Both the position numbers and the translations under genes were made by a program. The notes below the pieces were generated by a model. It worked only from the letters and a program-made list of their open reading frames with translations, ran no database searches and had not been told where the DNA came from. Positions 35,674 to 45,775 of a stretch of DNA of 64,000 bases are shown in pieces. This DNA comes from Methylophilaceae bacterium 11 (GTDB lineage: Bacteria > Pseudomonadota > Gammaproteobacteria > Burkholderiales > Methylophilaceae). The stretch is from positions 2,232,001 through 2,296,000 of the forward strand of contig JCKJ01000001.1 of the NCBI GenBank assembly GCA_000525025.1. Reading direction: 5' to 3'. Within the stretch, counting starts at the first letter, position 1, and every line of letters starts with the position of its first letter.

Positions 35674-36698
35674 AAACCCTTCGGTCCGCCACGCATTAAA
35701 ATGCCATCCGTTAATGCTTTGGTCGTGGCATTTAACAACTTAAAATCTCTATACACCGTATGCTTTATCACATCACGCACAACGCGGATGACCGCTACAG
35801 GTAAAAGCCACCGCTTGCGTAAAGCATAAAACCTAATTAGGTTACGATTAAGATAGTATTGAGAAAGCACCGAGCGCTTGCCACGGCTTGCTGTACCAAT
35901 GGATGCGCCCTCTTTATGATAAACAATGCTATCTACCGCGGTTGCAATTTTCCATTTACCTGCAGCACGCACTGCCCAGTCCATTTCCTCAAAATACAGA
36001 AAATAACTCTCTTCCATCAAACCAATGTCTTGCAAAAAACCTACCTGCATAAATAGTGAAGCACCTGCCACATAAGTAGGCGCCTGCTGTACCAAGTTCC
36101 TTACCCGCGCATCATCAAGCAGCAAACCATGTCCCAACTGCTCGCCTCGCGCTAGCCAATAATTAAACCTAACCCCACCCACCGCTTGCACCACAGCCCT
36201 ATCGTTGTAGTAACACAATATTGACCCACACATGCCAATATCAGGATTCTTTGCCACATACTGCTCAAGCGCCACCAATGCCTGAGATGCAACAACAGTA
36301 TCGTTATTTAACAGCCACACATACTGACACCCAGCTTGCATAGCAAGCCGAATGCCCAAATTATTACCCGCTGCAAAGCCACCGTTAACAGAAGATTGGA
36401 CATACACCCACTCGGTATCTCGCAAAGGGACACACCAGTGATCAATATCAACCTCTTCTACTACTGCAGTAAACCTTAAGTGACTCTCCGCACCACTCGC
36501 CCAAGCCAATAACTTTTCGCGTGAGCCATCTGTAGAAGCATTATCAACCACCACAACGCTGTAGTTTTCACCTGCTAACTCACTTAAACTTTGCAGACAC
36601 TCAATCGTATCTTTCCAGCCGTTCCAGTTAAGAACAACAATGCATACGCTTGCGACCTTATCCGCTGATGAATACTCTGCTGATAAATGATTATTCAT
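35670..36698 (-). CDS. GT2-family glycosyltransferase
   Basis: 342 residues. GT-A fold family 2, rhamnosyltransferase-like: CIVVLNWNGWKDTIECLQSL, then VVVDNASTDGSREKLL (donor site), a QYVWLLNNDTVV metal-binding region and YFLYFEEMDWAVRA. The C-terminal SRGKRSVLSQYYLNRNLIRF is typical of WbbL-like enzymes. Overlaps the SGNH gene upstream by 8 bp. Probably transfers a deoxyhexose or hexose to the repeat unit at the cytoplasmic face. Confidence 0.9.
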   Translation of the reverse strand: MNNHLSAEYSSADKVASVCIVVLNWNGWKDTIECLQSLSELAGENYSVVVVDNASTDGSREKLLAWASGAESHLRFTAVVEEVDIDHWCVPLRDTEWVYVQSSVNGGFAAGNNLGIRLAMQAGCQYVWLLNNDTVVASQALVALEQYVAKNPDIGMCGSILCYYNDRAVVQAVGGVRFNYWLARGEQLGHGLLLDDARVRNLVQQAPTYVAGASLFMQVGFLQDIGLMEESYFLYFEEMDWAVRAAGKWKIATAVDSIVYHKEGASIGTASRGKRSVLSQYYLNRNLIRFYALRKRWLLPVAVIRVVRDVIKHTVYRDFKLLNATTKALTDGILMRGGPKGL

Positions 36699-37626
36699 GG
36701 CTAGTGCTTGCTACTGAGGGGATGAGTTGTGAAACGACACTTAGCCGCCCTTCATCATTCAGGTGCCCACACGCACACCACCTGTCTGCAAAATGATTCG
36801 CCGGCACCGTATAGGACATATCAACCACAGTAAAATTTTTCATTAAGTTCACTATATTGTTTTTATACGCAGACAGCCCTTGAATACTGGCGCTACCGTG
36901 TAGTGCACTAATATCTTCGGAGTTAACAGGTGCAATCCAAAAAACAATCTTAATTCCTTTATTGACTAGAGTTTGGATTCTGTTCATTTCTTGAGCAGCA
37001 CTTGTGTCCGCATTTTTTTCCAGAAAGTTACGCCAGTACATAAACGCAATAAAATCTTTATCGACGCCCATGGTTTCCGGACACGTTCTCTGCTGTTTCT
37101 CTATCACAAAATATTTTTTTGAAAACTCCCCATAGTCCCCATAGTAATGTCCATTAAACGCTACCCGCTTCATGCTGCCGATTTGAGAGTCTTCTGTTAA
37201 ATTGAGCTTATGCTTTAACTCAGAAAAATTAGTAGTAAAGAACCCCTTCACCCCAGAAATCTCATTCAACTGTGCGATGACATCTCCATCAAGTGGAACT
37301 TGAATGTATACCGCCTTAGGCTTTAGCCCTAAAGCAACCAGAACCTCAACAATATCCAGCATGCGCCCAGTACGCATACCACCGCGTGACATATCCACCA
37401 CAGGCTGGTGAATAGCAGCAGCAAACAGATCAGAGATGGACCGATGATCTGTGTCACATTTTGAAGAGTGCCTAATGACTGAGTTGCCAAAAAACCAAAT
37501 TTTCCCATGGCCATTTAGCCCTTTTACCAACCCCTCAAAATCCAGATACTGGAATGAATAGGTAGGCACGACTATCAGAAATAAGATAGAAGCTAGAAGT
37601 GAAACGGCTACTAAATAAGTGCGCAT
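36691..37626 (-). CDS. SGNH-hydrolase-like membrane-anchored protein (EPS acetylation partner)
   Basis: 311 residues. One N-terminal membrane helix (LVAVSLLASILFLIVVPTYSF) followed by a periplasmic SGNH-like domain: the first block is FFGNSVIRHSS, where Ser follows Gly-Asn; the catalytic His region is CACGHLNDEGRLSVV near the C-terminus. Such AlgJ/AlgX/DltD-like proteins work with an MBOAT protein to O-acetylate exported polysaccharide. The MBOAT gene lies directly upstream and the two share one base, which supports this. Catalytic state is not certain, since the canonical GDS is replaced by GNS. Confidence 0.7.
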   Translation of the reverse strand: MRTYLVAVSLLASILFLIVVPTYSFQYLDFEGLVKGLNGHGKIWFFGNSVIRHSSKCDTDHRSISDLFAAAIHQPVVDMSRGGMRTGRMLDIVEVLVALGLKPKAVYIQVPLDGDVIAQLNEISGVKGFFTTNFSELKHKLNLTEDSQIGSMKRVAFNGHYYGDYGEFSKKYFVIEKQQRTCPETMGVDKDFIAFMYWRNFLEKNADTSAAQEMNRIQTLVNKGIKIVFWIAPVNSEDISALHGSASIQGLSAYKNNIVNLMKNFTVVDMSYTVPANHFADRWCACGHLNDEGRLSVVSQLIPSVASTSHE

Positions 37627-39158
37627 TAAAAGTTAAAGTATAAAAAAGTACTATCACTGCCAAGCCTGTTTAAGCTTAGCGCCAGTAAAACCGAAATTGT
37701 TAAAATCCATAAGATATTGGGAGACCATGCAAACGAAACCGAAGCCTTACCCTCTTGCACTTTATCAAGCGAAGGGTTAAATGATTGAAAGATCTGTTGA
37801 GTGTTAGGCATTGCAAGTACGCCTGCTAGCACAACCAAAATAAATAATATCGCCCTGATACCGCCAAGCTCACCAGACCAAACCTCACTACCAATCAATG
37901 GCCATCTTGGGCCTAAAAAGTCAATCATGGCATGCGGCACTGCAACACCTGCAAATCCCAACATGGACTGCAACATCAGTAAAGCCGATGTGAAATTGAC
38001 TGCCCTAAAAAAGACCCAACCAATCAATACGGCAATGAATGTAATTAGCCATCCCAAAAGAGGATGAACTGCAATATTATGTCGCTCATAAAAATAGCTA
38101 CGCCATAGGTGGTTTATCGTCAGGTAAACACCGTGCAGCACACCCCACATGAGAAATGTCCATGAAGCGCCATGCCATAAACCACCTAAAGCCATGGTCA
38201 CCATCAAATTCAAATAGCGGCGCAAATGCCCGGATCTATTGCCGCCGAGTGGTATATATAAATACTCTCTTAAGAATCGAGACAGTGTGATATGCCACCT
38301 CCGCCAAAAATCAATAATACTGGTAGCTTTGTATGGTGAATTAAAATTGATTGGAAGCCTGATTCCGAACATGAAGGAAATACCTATTGCCATATCGCAA
38401 TAGGCTGAAAAATCAATATAGAGTTGCAGAGCGTAAGCTAAGGTCGCGCCCCATGCCTCAATAAAGGTGGGCGTCACTCCCATTCCAGCATTAGAAAAAA
38501 CCGGGTCAGCGAAAGTTGCTATGGGATCCGCCAGTAAAACTTTTTTTGCCAGCCCAACAACAAGTATAGAAGCACCAACTGCAAAGTTTTGAACATCAAA
38601 CTTTGTGATTAATTGTTTCGTAAACTGACCCATCATCTCCTTGTGGTGAAGAATCGGGCCAGCAATTTGATGTGGGAAATAAGAGACAAAAAGTGCATAG
38701 TCCCAAAACTTATACTCGCTCACTTTCTTTTGATATGCATCCACAAGAAACGCAATCTGCGTAAAGGTAAAGAATGAAATGCCTATGGGAAGAATAATGT
38801 TGGAGACACCTGCATTCAATCCTGTCCAGCTTTCAAAACTGGCAACAATCATATTGGTGTACTTAAAATAAAATAGTAAAGCTAAATTAAATGTCAGCCC
38901 AATGATTAAGTTACTTTTGGCCTCAGGTAGTTGGCTTGAATTTATTAGTTTAGATATTCTCACCCCTGCAACATAGTTCACAATGATGGAGCCCAGCAAC
39001 AATGGAACAAATTGCCAATCCCAGTACGCATAAAATAGTAATGACAATAGCGCCAATAAAACCCTAGCGGTGGCTCCATTCTTACGGCCGACACAGAAAT
39101 ACACCAATAGGCTGATTGGCAAAAATATAAACAAAAAAACTGTAGAGTTAAATAGCAT
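37626..39158 (-). CDS. MBOAT-family O-acyltransferase (AlgI-like)
   Basis: 510 residues with about ten membrane helices. The N-terminus MLFNSTVFLFIFLPISLLVY and the block SYFPHQIAGPILHHKEMMGQF are signatures of AlgI-like MBOATs; the invariant His is in LGGLWHGASWTFLMWG. It moves acetyl groups across the inner membrane to the periplasmic SGNH partner encoded immediately downstream. The polysaccharide is therefore probably O-acetylated. 46 bp separate it from the polymerase-like gene upstream. Confidence 0.93.
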   Translation of the reverse strand: MLFNSTVFLFIFLPISLLVYFCVGRKNGATARVLLALLSLLFYAYWDWQFVPLLLGSIIVNYVAGVRISKLINSSQLPEAKSNLIIGLTFNLALLFYFKYTNMIVASFESWTGLNAGVSNIILPIGISFFTFTQIAFLVDAYQKKVSEYKFWDYALFVSYFPHQIAGPILHHKEMMGQFTKQLITKFDVQNFAVGASILVVGLAKKVLLADPIATFADPVFSNAGMGVTPTFIEAWGATLAYALQLYIDFSAYCDMAIGISFMFGIRLPINFNSPYKATSIIDFWRRWHITLSRFLREYLYIPLGGNRSGHLRRYLNLMVTMALGGLWHGASWTFLMWGVLHGVYLTINHLWRSYFYERHNIAVHPLLGWLITFIAVLIGWVFFRAVNFTSALLMLQSMLGFAGVAVPHAMIDFLGPRWPLIGSEVWSGELGGIRAILFILVVLAGVLAMPNTQQIFQSFNPSLDKVQEGKASVSFAWSPNILWILTISVLLALSLNRLGSDSTFLYFNF

Positions 39159-39204
39159 ATTCGGTTAGCAAGGTGGCAATTTATTTTTCAATGACATTGC
39201 TTTT

Positions 39205-40713
39205 TTATTGATCGGTATTTTTGGGATTATTTGAAATAGACCGTAACACCATCCCTGCCAATAAGAACGAAAACAATAAGTTATAGGGCATCCATAACAC
39301 CGTGCGCGTGATAGTTGTTACTACTAGTGCAGCTGCTACGGCAGCATAAAAATTTGCAGATGTCTGCTCCCCAGTCATTAGCTTATTAAAAATCACCCAT
39401 ACCGGATAAAGTAAGCAAGCCAAAAACAAGAAGAGTGCAGGCACACCACTTTCAATGGCTATAGCCAGCAAATAATTATCAAGCGTGCCTATGCCTGAAC
39501 CAGTTCTAATGCCGGCAATAGCGCCAGAAGAACCAGGTCCCTTACCTAACAGCGGGTTGCTAAGTATGCTGGGTATGCCAAGCTCAAGCATATATATCCG
39601 CCCAACCGTGCTTGCTGCTTCGTTAGTAGTTCTACCTTTAACAAGCACGCTAGCCGCTGGAATAGCCACCGCAATTACGGCAGATAGCGTGAAGAAAAAA
39701 GCTATTTTACGGAACGTCTGCTGACGTTTTTTAAGGGCTACTTTTGGTGCAATGATGCGCAATAAGATAACAATTAAGCCACCAAGTGTTGTGGTAATGA
39801 GTGCACTACGTGAACCTGAAAGCAATGCAGCACCAATGGCAGCAACAATAGTAATGCCGCCCAGCACTCTAAACTCATCTTCCTTTTTTGACCAAAGCAT
39901 GGCAGCAAGCCCAAAGCATAGCGTCATGGCAGAAAACTCAGCCAGCAATAGCGGGTGTTCAAAAGTACCTTGTGCTCTAAAAAAGCCTTCTCGTAACCTA
40001 GATAGCGCAAGTGCGGCTTTAAACTCCGTAAACTCTTTATTACTGGGTGCCAACTGTATCAGTATATTTTTTTCAAACAGCCACTCTACTGCAGCATAAC
40101 CAGCAATCAGTACCGCCAGCACCATCAATATTTTCATCAACCATTGATGGTATTTGGCCTCACCAAACAGCAGTGCGCCCACAAAAAACATACTGTAGTA
40201 GTACAGTATTTCCCAAAAAACGATGATTAGGGACGCAAATGTATGCTCTGAAGTGAAGCATGAGGCAATACGTAAAGTGGCATAGCTCAATACTAAAAAA
40301 CTGCCAACACGGAAATATCCGCCGGTGAATAACGCTTTTACAAAATATTTACGAGAGAGTAGAAAATATAGTGTAGCGCCCAAGGTAAGCCCAGCAACCA
40401 CCCTACGCGCATCTAAGGCAGGTAACCCAGAAAACTTAATGAGTAAATAGGTAGGCCACAGTGCCATGGTAGACAACAATACCGCGAGCCAAATGTTGAG
40501 GGTTTTTTCGCTTAAGCGTTTATCATTCGCCGACATCAGTGCGGTGAGAATCACAATCACCAATATACCAATAGGCAGCAGCCTGGCTATTAACCATGGC
40601 GCTAAGGCAGTCATTGCACCTGCAATAAATAGCAAAAACACAACAAACATAACCACCGCAGCTTTAACGATGATGTTTAGCCAGTTCAGATGACGGATAT
40701 TGTTGAGGTTCAT
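39205..40713 (-). CDS. O-antigen ligase/polymerase-like (Wzy) membrane protein
   Basis: About 502 residues from the ATG at 40713 (GAGGG upstream; the stop of the previous gene is two bases before). About 12 membrane helices and a large periplasmic loop around ANSKEFTEFKAALALSRLRE-like sequence followed by FFRAQGTFEHPLLLAEF, the Wzy_C/WaaL hallmark. Conserved Arg in SGSRSALITT. Probable polymerase of the repeat units flipped by the Wzx-like protein; ligase is the alternative, but in an EpsE/F/G cluster polymerase is more likely. Confidence 0.83.
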   Translation of the reverse strand: MNLNNIRHLNWLNIIVKAAVVMFVVFLLFIAGAMTALAPWLIARLLPIGILVIVILTALMSANDKRLSEKTLNIWLAVLLSTMALWPTYLLIKFSGLPALDARRVVAGLTLGATLYFLLSRKYFVKALFTGGYFRVGSFLVLSYATLRIASCFTSEHTFASLIIVFWEILYYYSMFFVGALLFGEAKYHQWLMKILMVLAVLIAGYAAVEWLFEKNILIQLAPSNKEFTEFKAALALSRLREGFFRAQGTFEHPLLLAEFSAMTLCFGLAAMLWSKKEDEFRVLGGITIVAAIGAALLSGSRSALITTTLGGLIVILLRIIAPKVALKKRQQTFRKIAFFFTLSAVIAVAIPAASVLVKGRTTNEAASTVGRIYMLELGIPSILSNPLLGKGPGSSGAIAGIRTGSGIGTLDNYLLAIAIESGVPALFLFLACLLYPVWVIFNKLMTGEQTSANFYAAVAAALVVTTITRTVLWMPYNLLFSFLLAGMVLRSISNNPKNTDQ

Positions 40714-40715
40714 CG

Positions 40716-41894
40716 CTAAACCGCCCTCATACATGTAACAAGGTAGTTTTCGTATGTTTGCAAACGCGCATGCGCAATCTGATTTCCAAACTCAATCTCT
40801 TTTTTAAGCGCTGCGCGCTGGTTAAAGCCATCGATAATTTTTGAAAACGCAGTTTGTGTATCCGTCACTTTTCCATCGGCTACCCACGCGTAATTTAATG
40901 AGGAGAACAAGCCATTAAACTTTCTACTATAGGCCAGTGGCACCACCGCAACGCCTGATGAAAAAGCAGCAATGCAGGCATGCATACGCGCGCCAGTGAC
41001 AAAGTCCATGCCAGAAATAAATGACTTTGCCTCGCTTGGGCTATTAAAACTGGGGGCTGCTTTGACTGTAGGAAACACTAACGCCAACTGAGCAATTGCC
41101 TTACGGTCATCCTCAACCGGCAAATCATCAGGAATCACATGCGGAATTAGCCACACTTGGTTGTTAGGGTCAATTGTCCAGTATTGAATGAGATCTTGTA
41201 TCAGTGCTTGATAATTCAGCGTTAAGCCAAACTGATTATTTTCTGTGTAGCCGCCGGAATACAATAGACCAGACACATTAAGGCCAATGTGTACTTTGTT
41301 TGACTCGCCATGCTTACTTTGCGTAAAGGGCAACCTAAACGCCACATCCACCACTTCATCTGCATTATCTACAACACCGCAACGCAATAAATAGGCTGAT
41401 GAAAGACCATCACGCGCAAACACGCGTTTACAACGCTTCATCACAAAGGTTGCAATCCATCTTGTAAACCAATAATCAAAAGGCCCGATGGTTTGCGGGC
41501 TGAGTATCAGCGGCTTGCCTTTAAACAGCACCGCCAGTTTACTCACAATCAGAAATAGATAGCGCTTGATGCCATAAATATCTGCAAAGCTATCACCTTC
41601 ACCAATATCTAGCACAAAATCACAGGCCTCTAGTTCTTTAAGAAACGCAGATTGGCCTTTGATCATTTGCTTAATGGATATTCTGCTACCAATGATGATG
41701 TGCACATCTTTTGGCAAATAATTTTTGCCACCAGCAGTCCCAAAAATAATATAACGCACCTCTACATCTGCCGTACGCGCAGCGGCTTGGCAAATAGCAA
41801 TTTGAGATTCTGTTAATGCACCAACGCCTAAGTTATCAGAAGAAACGGAGTGCCACAGCAAACCAATTGTGATTTGTTTTTTTTGATGACTCAT
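40716..41894 (-). CDS. Polysaccharide pyruvyl transferase family protein
   Basis: 392 residues of the PssK/CsaB/WcaK type. The N-terminal glycine-rich start (IGLLWHSVSSDNLGVGALTE), the acidic motif VLDIGEGDSFADIYG, LILSPQTIGPFDYWFTRWIA and GARMHACIAAFSSGVAVVPL all match the family. Members transfer pyruvate from PEP to a sugar as a ketal, or are related glycosyltransferase-like enzymes. Overlaps the FrhB-like gene upstream by 4 bp; this pair recurs in many capsule and EPS loci. Suggests pyruvylated, thus anionic, polysaccharide. Confidence 0.9.
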   Translation of the reverse strand: MSHQKKQITIGLLWHSVSSDNLGVGALTESQIAICQAAARTADVEVRYIIFGTAGGKNYLPKDVHIIIGSRISIKQMIKGQSAFLKELEACDFVLDIGEGDSFADIYGIKRYLFLIVSKLAVLFKGKPLILSPQTIGPFDYWFTRWIATFVMKRCKRVFARDGLSSAYLLRCGVVDNADEVVDVAFRLPFTQSKHGESNKVHIGLNVSGLLYSGGYTENNQFGLTLNYQALIQDLIQYWTIDPNNQVWLIPHVIPDDLPVEDDRKAIAQLALVFPTVKAAPSFNSPSEAKSFISGMDFVTGARMHACIAAFSSGVAVVPLAYSRKFNGLFSSLNYAWVADGKVTDTQTAFSKIIDGFNQRAALKKEIEFGNQIAHARLQTYENYLVTCMRAV

Positions 41895-43105
41895 TGCACT
41901 TCACCTTTTACCCGTTTAAAAGTGCCCCAAGCATGCCTAAACCAGGTCACAGGATCAGTTGCAAGTGATGCAACGACTAAGCCCATATTTTTATATTGTA
42001 TAAAATAGCGATGTGCAAGGCCGGCGGCCAGCACTCTGCCTAACACCACTTTTTTTCTGTTCACTTGATAAGGTTGCATCTTTGATATTTCACCCACATC
42101 TAAAGGGCTAACCTGAATGGATGCAGCGTGTATTGCCTCATTGATTAAATGTTCACCGGCTTCTGTTCTTGTCAGCAATAAACTTCTACCTTCGCGTTCA
42201 GCAAAATCTGGATAGCCGTCTTTGCCATACCAAGCATCTGCACAAACAATATCTGCAAACTCACCCGTGCCATCTGCACACAATTTACAACGAAATTGAA
42301 TTTGTTTCCCCAGTATATTGCCCCAAGAACTGTTGTAATCCATCTCAAACGATTGTCCATCCGCCTGCACTGCGCGCGCTTTTCCTGGCCAGCCATCACC
42401 ACGATATCTAAATGAGACCAATTGATTGATATCTGCTCCCATCTTTGCGATGACTTCTTTGGAGCCATGAATACTTGGCACGCCTGCACACATAAACGAA
42501 ATCATGTATTTAATCTGATGTTTATATTGCGGATTTTTTGCAATATATGCCCGCAGCCCGGCAACATCACAAGGCTTACCAATAAAAGCAAATGTTTGAC
42601 CAGACTGAAACAGCTCACGAATATTTTCCAGCGGTGATGAAGGTGCATATCTTGAGCCAGCTGCGTGTAACACATCTTCTCTAGTAAAGCTTTTTTGTAA
42701 AATATTAACCAAAGGCGCTGTTTTACTGACCGCTGTTTGTGCAACAAAATCCACTTTACCTGATTCGAGCAAATACACAGCCAACGCTGATATCACACCA
42801 CCCGATGAGCCAAGGTGCTGTATTTCTGCATCTTGTGCAAATCCTGTACGCACGTTAACTAGAGGCCCCCAAATTGGGTGTTTATTCTGCACTTGTGCGG
42901 CATGCTCCAAATGAATGCCTGGACACAAGTGTTTAATTGCAGCATCGGACTCTACTGAGATTGCATGTTGAATAACCGGCCTCAAAAAGCCAGAAGCATT
43001 GATCTTCATTTTAATTTGATTGGGTTCAGCTACAGATGCACATAAACCACAACCTGTGCAATATCCACTAGTTGTAATTTTTTCTAATAAGTTATTTGCA
43101 ATCAT
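41891..43105 (-). CDS. FrhB-like Fe-S flavoprotein (coenzyme F420 hydrogenase beta-subunit family)
   Basis: 404 residues. N-terminal ferredoxin-like cysteines (SGYCTGCGLCASV), the FrhB N-domain (HLGSSGGVISALAVYLLESG), FAFIGKPCDVAGLRAYI, and a second Cys set FRCKLCADGTGEFADIVCAD. The host lineage does not use F420, and these EPS-linked homologues are thought to act as flavin-dependent oxidoreductases with an unknown substrate. Its tight coupling to the pyruvyl transferase gene suggests a shared step in sugar modification. Confidence 0.9.
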   Translation of the reverse strand: MIANNLLEKITTSGYCTGCGLCASVAEPNQIKMKINASGFLRPVIQHAISVESDAAIKHLCPGIHLEHAAQVQNKHPIWGPLVNVRTGFAQDAEIQHLGSSGGVISALAVYLLESGKVDFVAQTAVSKTAPLVNILQKSFTREDVLHAAGSRYAPSSPLENIRELFQSGQTFAFIGKPCDVAGLRAYIAKNPQYKHQIKYMISFMCAGVPSIHGSKEVIAKMGADINQLVSFRYRGDGWPGKARAVQADGQSFEMDYNSSWGNILGKQIQFRCKLCADGTGEFADIVCADAWYGKDGYPDFAEREGRSLLLTRTEAGEHLINEAIHAASIQVSPLDVGEISKMQPYQVNRKKVVLGRVLAAGLAHRYFIQYKNMGLVVASLATDPVTWFRHAWGTFKRVKGEVQ

Positions 43106-43120
43106 AATAAAGGCGCTTAC

Positions 43121-43717
43121 TTAATCTTTTAAATTGAAATAAGTCGCCGGCGAAAATAACAATTCAGGCGTTGAATCAATTATTTTCTTTAGCTCGACAT
43201 CATCTTTAAGCCACCATTGAGTTTGGTCGATGGCTTCAATCAACTCAGCGTTAAATCTGTACTTAATGACCTTTGCTGGGTTACCAGCAACAACAGCGTA
43301 AGCTGGCACATTCTTAGTTACTACAGCGCCAGCAGCAACCACTGCACCACGCCCAATGTTAGTGACGCTTGGTGTAATGATTGCGTTATGTCCTAACCAA
43401 ACATCATCCTCCACAACACACTTTGAACGCACGATTGTTTCCTCATGCACAAAGCCCAATGCAGGGTTATAGGCATAAGGATGTAAAGTCAAAAATGACA
43501 GGCCGTGATTACCATTAAAAATAACAGCCGTGTTCGCTATTGAACAATACCTTCCAATCTTTGTACCTTTTGCAATGCGATTTGAATCAAAACATCCGTA
43601 CGAGTACATGCCAACATCTATTTGAAATTTTTCGATGAAATATTGTCTTAAGGCTTTATTCTTAAACTCATCTTTCAATAATTTTTTTAATTGTAATTTT
43701 CTGAAAAAATTAAGCAT
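43121..43717 (-). CDS. Hexapeptide-repeat O-acetyltransferase (CatB/WbbJ-like)
   Basis: 198 residues. Left-handed beta-helix acetyltransferase: [20 protein letters not shown], then a catalytic-His loop [38 protein letters not shown] and [20 protein letters not shown], ending [13 protein letters not shown]. It uses acetyl-CoA in the cytoplasm to acetylate a sugar or sugar nucleotide. The 8-bp overlap with the flippase gene places it in the repeat-unit assembly set. It is distinct from the periplasmic MBOAT/SGNH acetylation pair. Confidence 0.9.
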   Translation of the reverse strand: MLNFFRKLQLKKLLKDEFKNKALRQYFIEKFQIDVGMYSYGCFDSNRIAKGTKIGRYCSIANTAVIFNGNHGLSFLTLHPYAYNPALGFVHEETIVRSKCVVEDDVWLGHNAIITPSVTNIGRGAVVAAGAVVTKNVPAYAVVAGNPAKVIKYRFNAELIEAIDQTQWWLKDDVELKKIIDSTPELLFSPATYFNLKD

Positions 43718-44999
43718 TTTTAATAACCAAACAAATGAAAGTTACCGCCACCAATAAAGAAAGTGTAAATAAAACTTTATGATTTCTATACTTAATACCG
43801 TTCCTATTACCGTAAATTGAATAAACCAAAATTAGCGTTGCTATAGATGCAATTAAACTCACTAATATGCCTGCTAAATTAAACTGTTTGATTAGATAAG
43901 GTGCTGTAAGAATTAAAGATCCCAAAGCACAAACTTGAGCAAAAACTCTTACTTTTTGTAAGCCATATGCAGTAAGTAACACGCCTTGCGTGGCGGCAAA
44001 ATATCGTAAAAAAATAAGTAATCCAATAAACTTCCAAAGCTCCGCCAGCGACTTGTAACTTTCACCATAAATTAAATCAGAAGCGTATTCTGCGAAGAAT
44101 GTAAAAAACAACCATCCAAAAAAGCCAATAAATAACATAGAGTTACAAAGCTTTTCCTCCATGGCAACAGATCTTTGGCCATCACTCGAATACGATGCAA
44201 TTGTAGGCAAATACACATTAGAGAGCACAGGCGCAAACTGCATAGCGCCCTGCATCCATTTAGTAGCGGCCTGATACATACCTACACCAGCAAATCCCAA
44301 ATAGTGATTCACAATAATAGTGTCCACTTGATAAAAAAAGTTTGTAAACCCTGCATCTGCAGCATAAGGAAAACCCGCCTTTAAAGTCTTAATCACCTCA
44401 TTGCTGTTGATTGTAGTTTCGATGTTCCCAAGGTGTTTTTGATACGCATACCATGACATACACAAATAAATGCATCTAGAAACAACAAATGCAAAAGCTA
44501 CCCAGTAAACATCTGGTTTAATCAACAGCACCGCTACAATTAAAGCAAAATGTATGATTGCCCCCAGCGTTGCCAGATTAGTTTCTAATTTAAACTGGCC
44601 TACCCCTCTAAAGCCTACGTTTAAAAACTCACTAAACGATGCTATTAATGATGAACATAACAGTGCTAAAAACACTATTTTAGTGGTGAAATCTTTCGGG
44701 AAAATGACTAAATAAATAGCGCAAATGGCAAGCAAAGCCAAACTTAATACCAACTTTGCAATGAGCACACGCCCCATAATTTTGTTGATTGCACTGGGGG
44801 TTGTGCCGATATCTCTTAGCAACTGCTGAGAAAACCCGTAATCTACCAGTAGTACAAAAATGGAGCCTAACGTAAACGCATAAATAACAACCCCAAAATC
44901 ATGAGGCCCCAACACCCTTGCCATGATCACGAACACAGCGATGCCTGCTAGCAGCTTTGCTGCTGTGGTGATGCCCATATAGAGTGTGTTTTTAAGCAA
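43710..44999 (-). CDS. Wzx-type oligosaccharide flippase
   Basis: 429 residues, about 12 membrane helices, MOP/MATE exporter superfamily. Start is a TTG (an ATG follows seven codons later). The N-terminal helix pair ([20 protein letters not shown] then [20 protein letters not shown]) and the block [20 protein letters not shown] are typical of polysaccharide translocases. It moves the lipid-linked repeat to the periplasmic face for polymerisation. First gene of the variable, repeat-unit part of the cluster, 101 bp downstream of epsI. Confidence 0.88.
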   Translation of the reverse strand: MLKNTLYMGITTAAKLLAGIAVFVIMARVLGPHDFGVVIYAFTLGSIFVLLVDYGFSQQLLRDIGTTPSAINKIMGRVLIAKLVLSLALLAICAIYLVIFPKDFTTKIVFLALLCSSLIASFSEFLNVGFRGVGQFKLETNLATLGAIIHFALIVAVLLIKPDVYWVAFAFVVSRCIYLCMSWYAYQKHLGNIETTINSNEVIKTLKAGFPYAADAGFTNFFYQVDTIIVNHYLGFAGVGMYQAATKWMQGAMQFAPVLSNVYLPTIASYSSDGQRSVAMEEKLCNSMLFIGFFGWLFFTFFAEYASDLIYGESYKSLAELWKFIGLLIFLRYFAATQGVLLTAYGLQKVRVFAQVCALGSLILTAPYLIKQFNLAGILVSLIASIATLILVYSIYGNRNGIKYRNHKVLFTLSLLVAVTFICLVIKNA

Positions 45000-45100
45000 G
45001 GGATTTAGCTTCTAAGATAGTTAAGGTGCTAGCCTAAGCATTGAGTACATTTAACAATGCGCTATCGCTAATAGACATTAAAATGCATGCGTTTAGTGAG

Positions 45101-45775
45101 TTACAGCCCCATCAACTTGGCTCTAAAATCGCTTTTTAATGCGATTGAAAGATCTTTGACAAACAGCTTCTGTAGCGCAAATGCTCTATCTGTATCTTGC
45201 GTTACTGTAGATACTCTAAATAGCAGTCCATCCGGTATTTGGCCATTAAACCCATATTTAAGTTGAGCAAGTTTAGTTTCTTTACTACCCCTTACAACTT
45301 TGTCTGCTACCGTTGTCCAGTATGTCACCGGCTCAGTTCTAAGCCCTAACACTGCAATCAGCTGTTTAGTTCTAATCTCGCCAAATTGTGTGCTGATGCT
45401 TGCCTGATTTATTTTTAGCAACTGAAAGCCTTGCGCTGGGTAACATACTTCAGGGTAATGCAGTTGGTTTGCATCGCTTTGGTCTGCACCGTAAGCAATA
45501 GATAACATAATGCGTTCCCCCGCACTATTCACGTAAGTTCGGGATAGCAAGGCCGTATAAATTTTATCTAATGTTTCTTTTACTTGTGGATTAACGATTT
45601 GACCGGTTTGCTGGGGTTCGTCTTTCCAGTCACCAAACGCTAGCGGAATCATATTTTCCAACACCACGGCAGGTCCATCATCGGCAATGCGGTGTGTTGG
45701 GTGAATGGCCATGGCTACTCCGGATGCCACAATCATGAGTATGGCCATAACGATATTTCTGACAGTGTGTTGCAT
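45101..45775 (-). CDS. epsI: Exosortase-associated protein EpsI
   Basis: 224 residues with an N-terminal hydrophobic anchor (NIVMAILMIVASGVAMAI). The EpsI domain follows: PLAFGDWKDEPQ, VMLSIAYG-like block RIMLSIAYGADQSDANQLHY, then PEVCYPAQGFQLLKI with the conserved Cys, and TYWTTVADKVVRGS. EpsI accompanies exosortases; a thiol-dependent or processing role is suspected but unproven. It starts by a one-base TAATG overlap with the exosortase gene. C-type length fits the stand-alone EpsI of XrtB loci. Confidence 0.92.
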   Translation of the reverse strand: MQHTVRNIVMAILMIVASGVAMAIHPTHRIADDGPAVVLENMIPLAFGDWKDEPQQTGQIVNPQVKETLDKIYTALLSRTYVNSAGERIMLSIAYGADQSDANQLHYPEVCYPAQGFQLLKINQASISTQFGEIRTKQLIAVLGLRTEPVTYWTTVADKVVRGSKETKLAQLKYGFNGQIPDGLLFRVSTVTQDTDRAFALQKLFVKDLSIALKSDFRAKLMGL

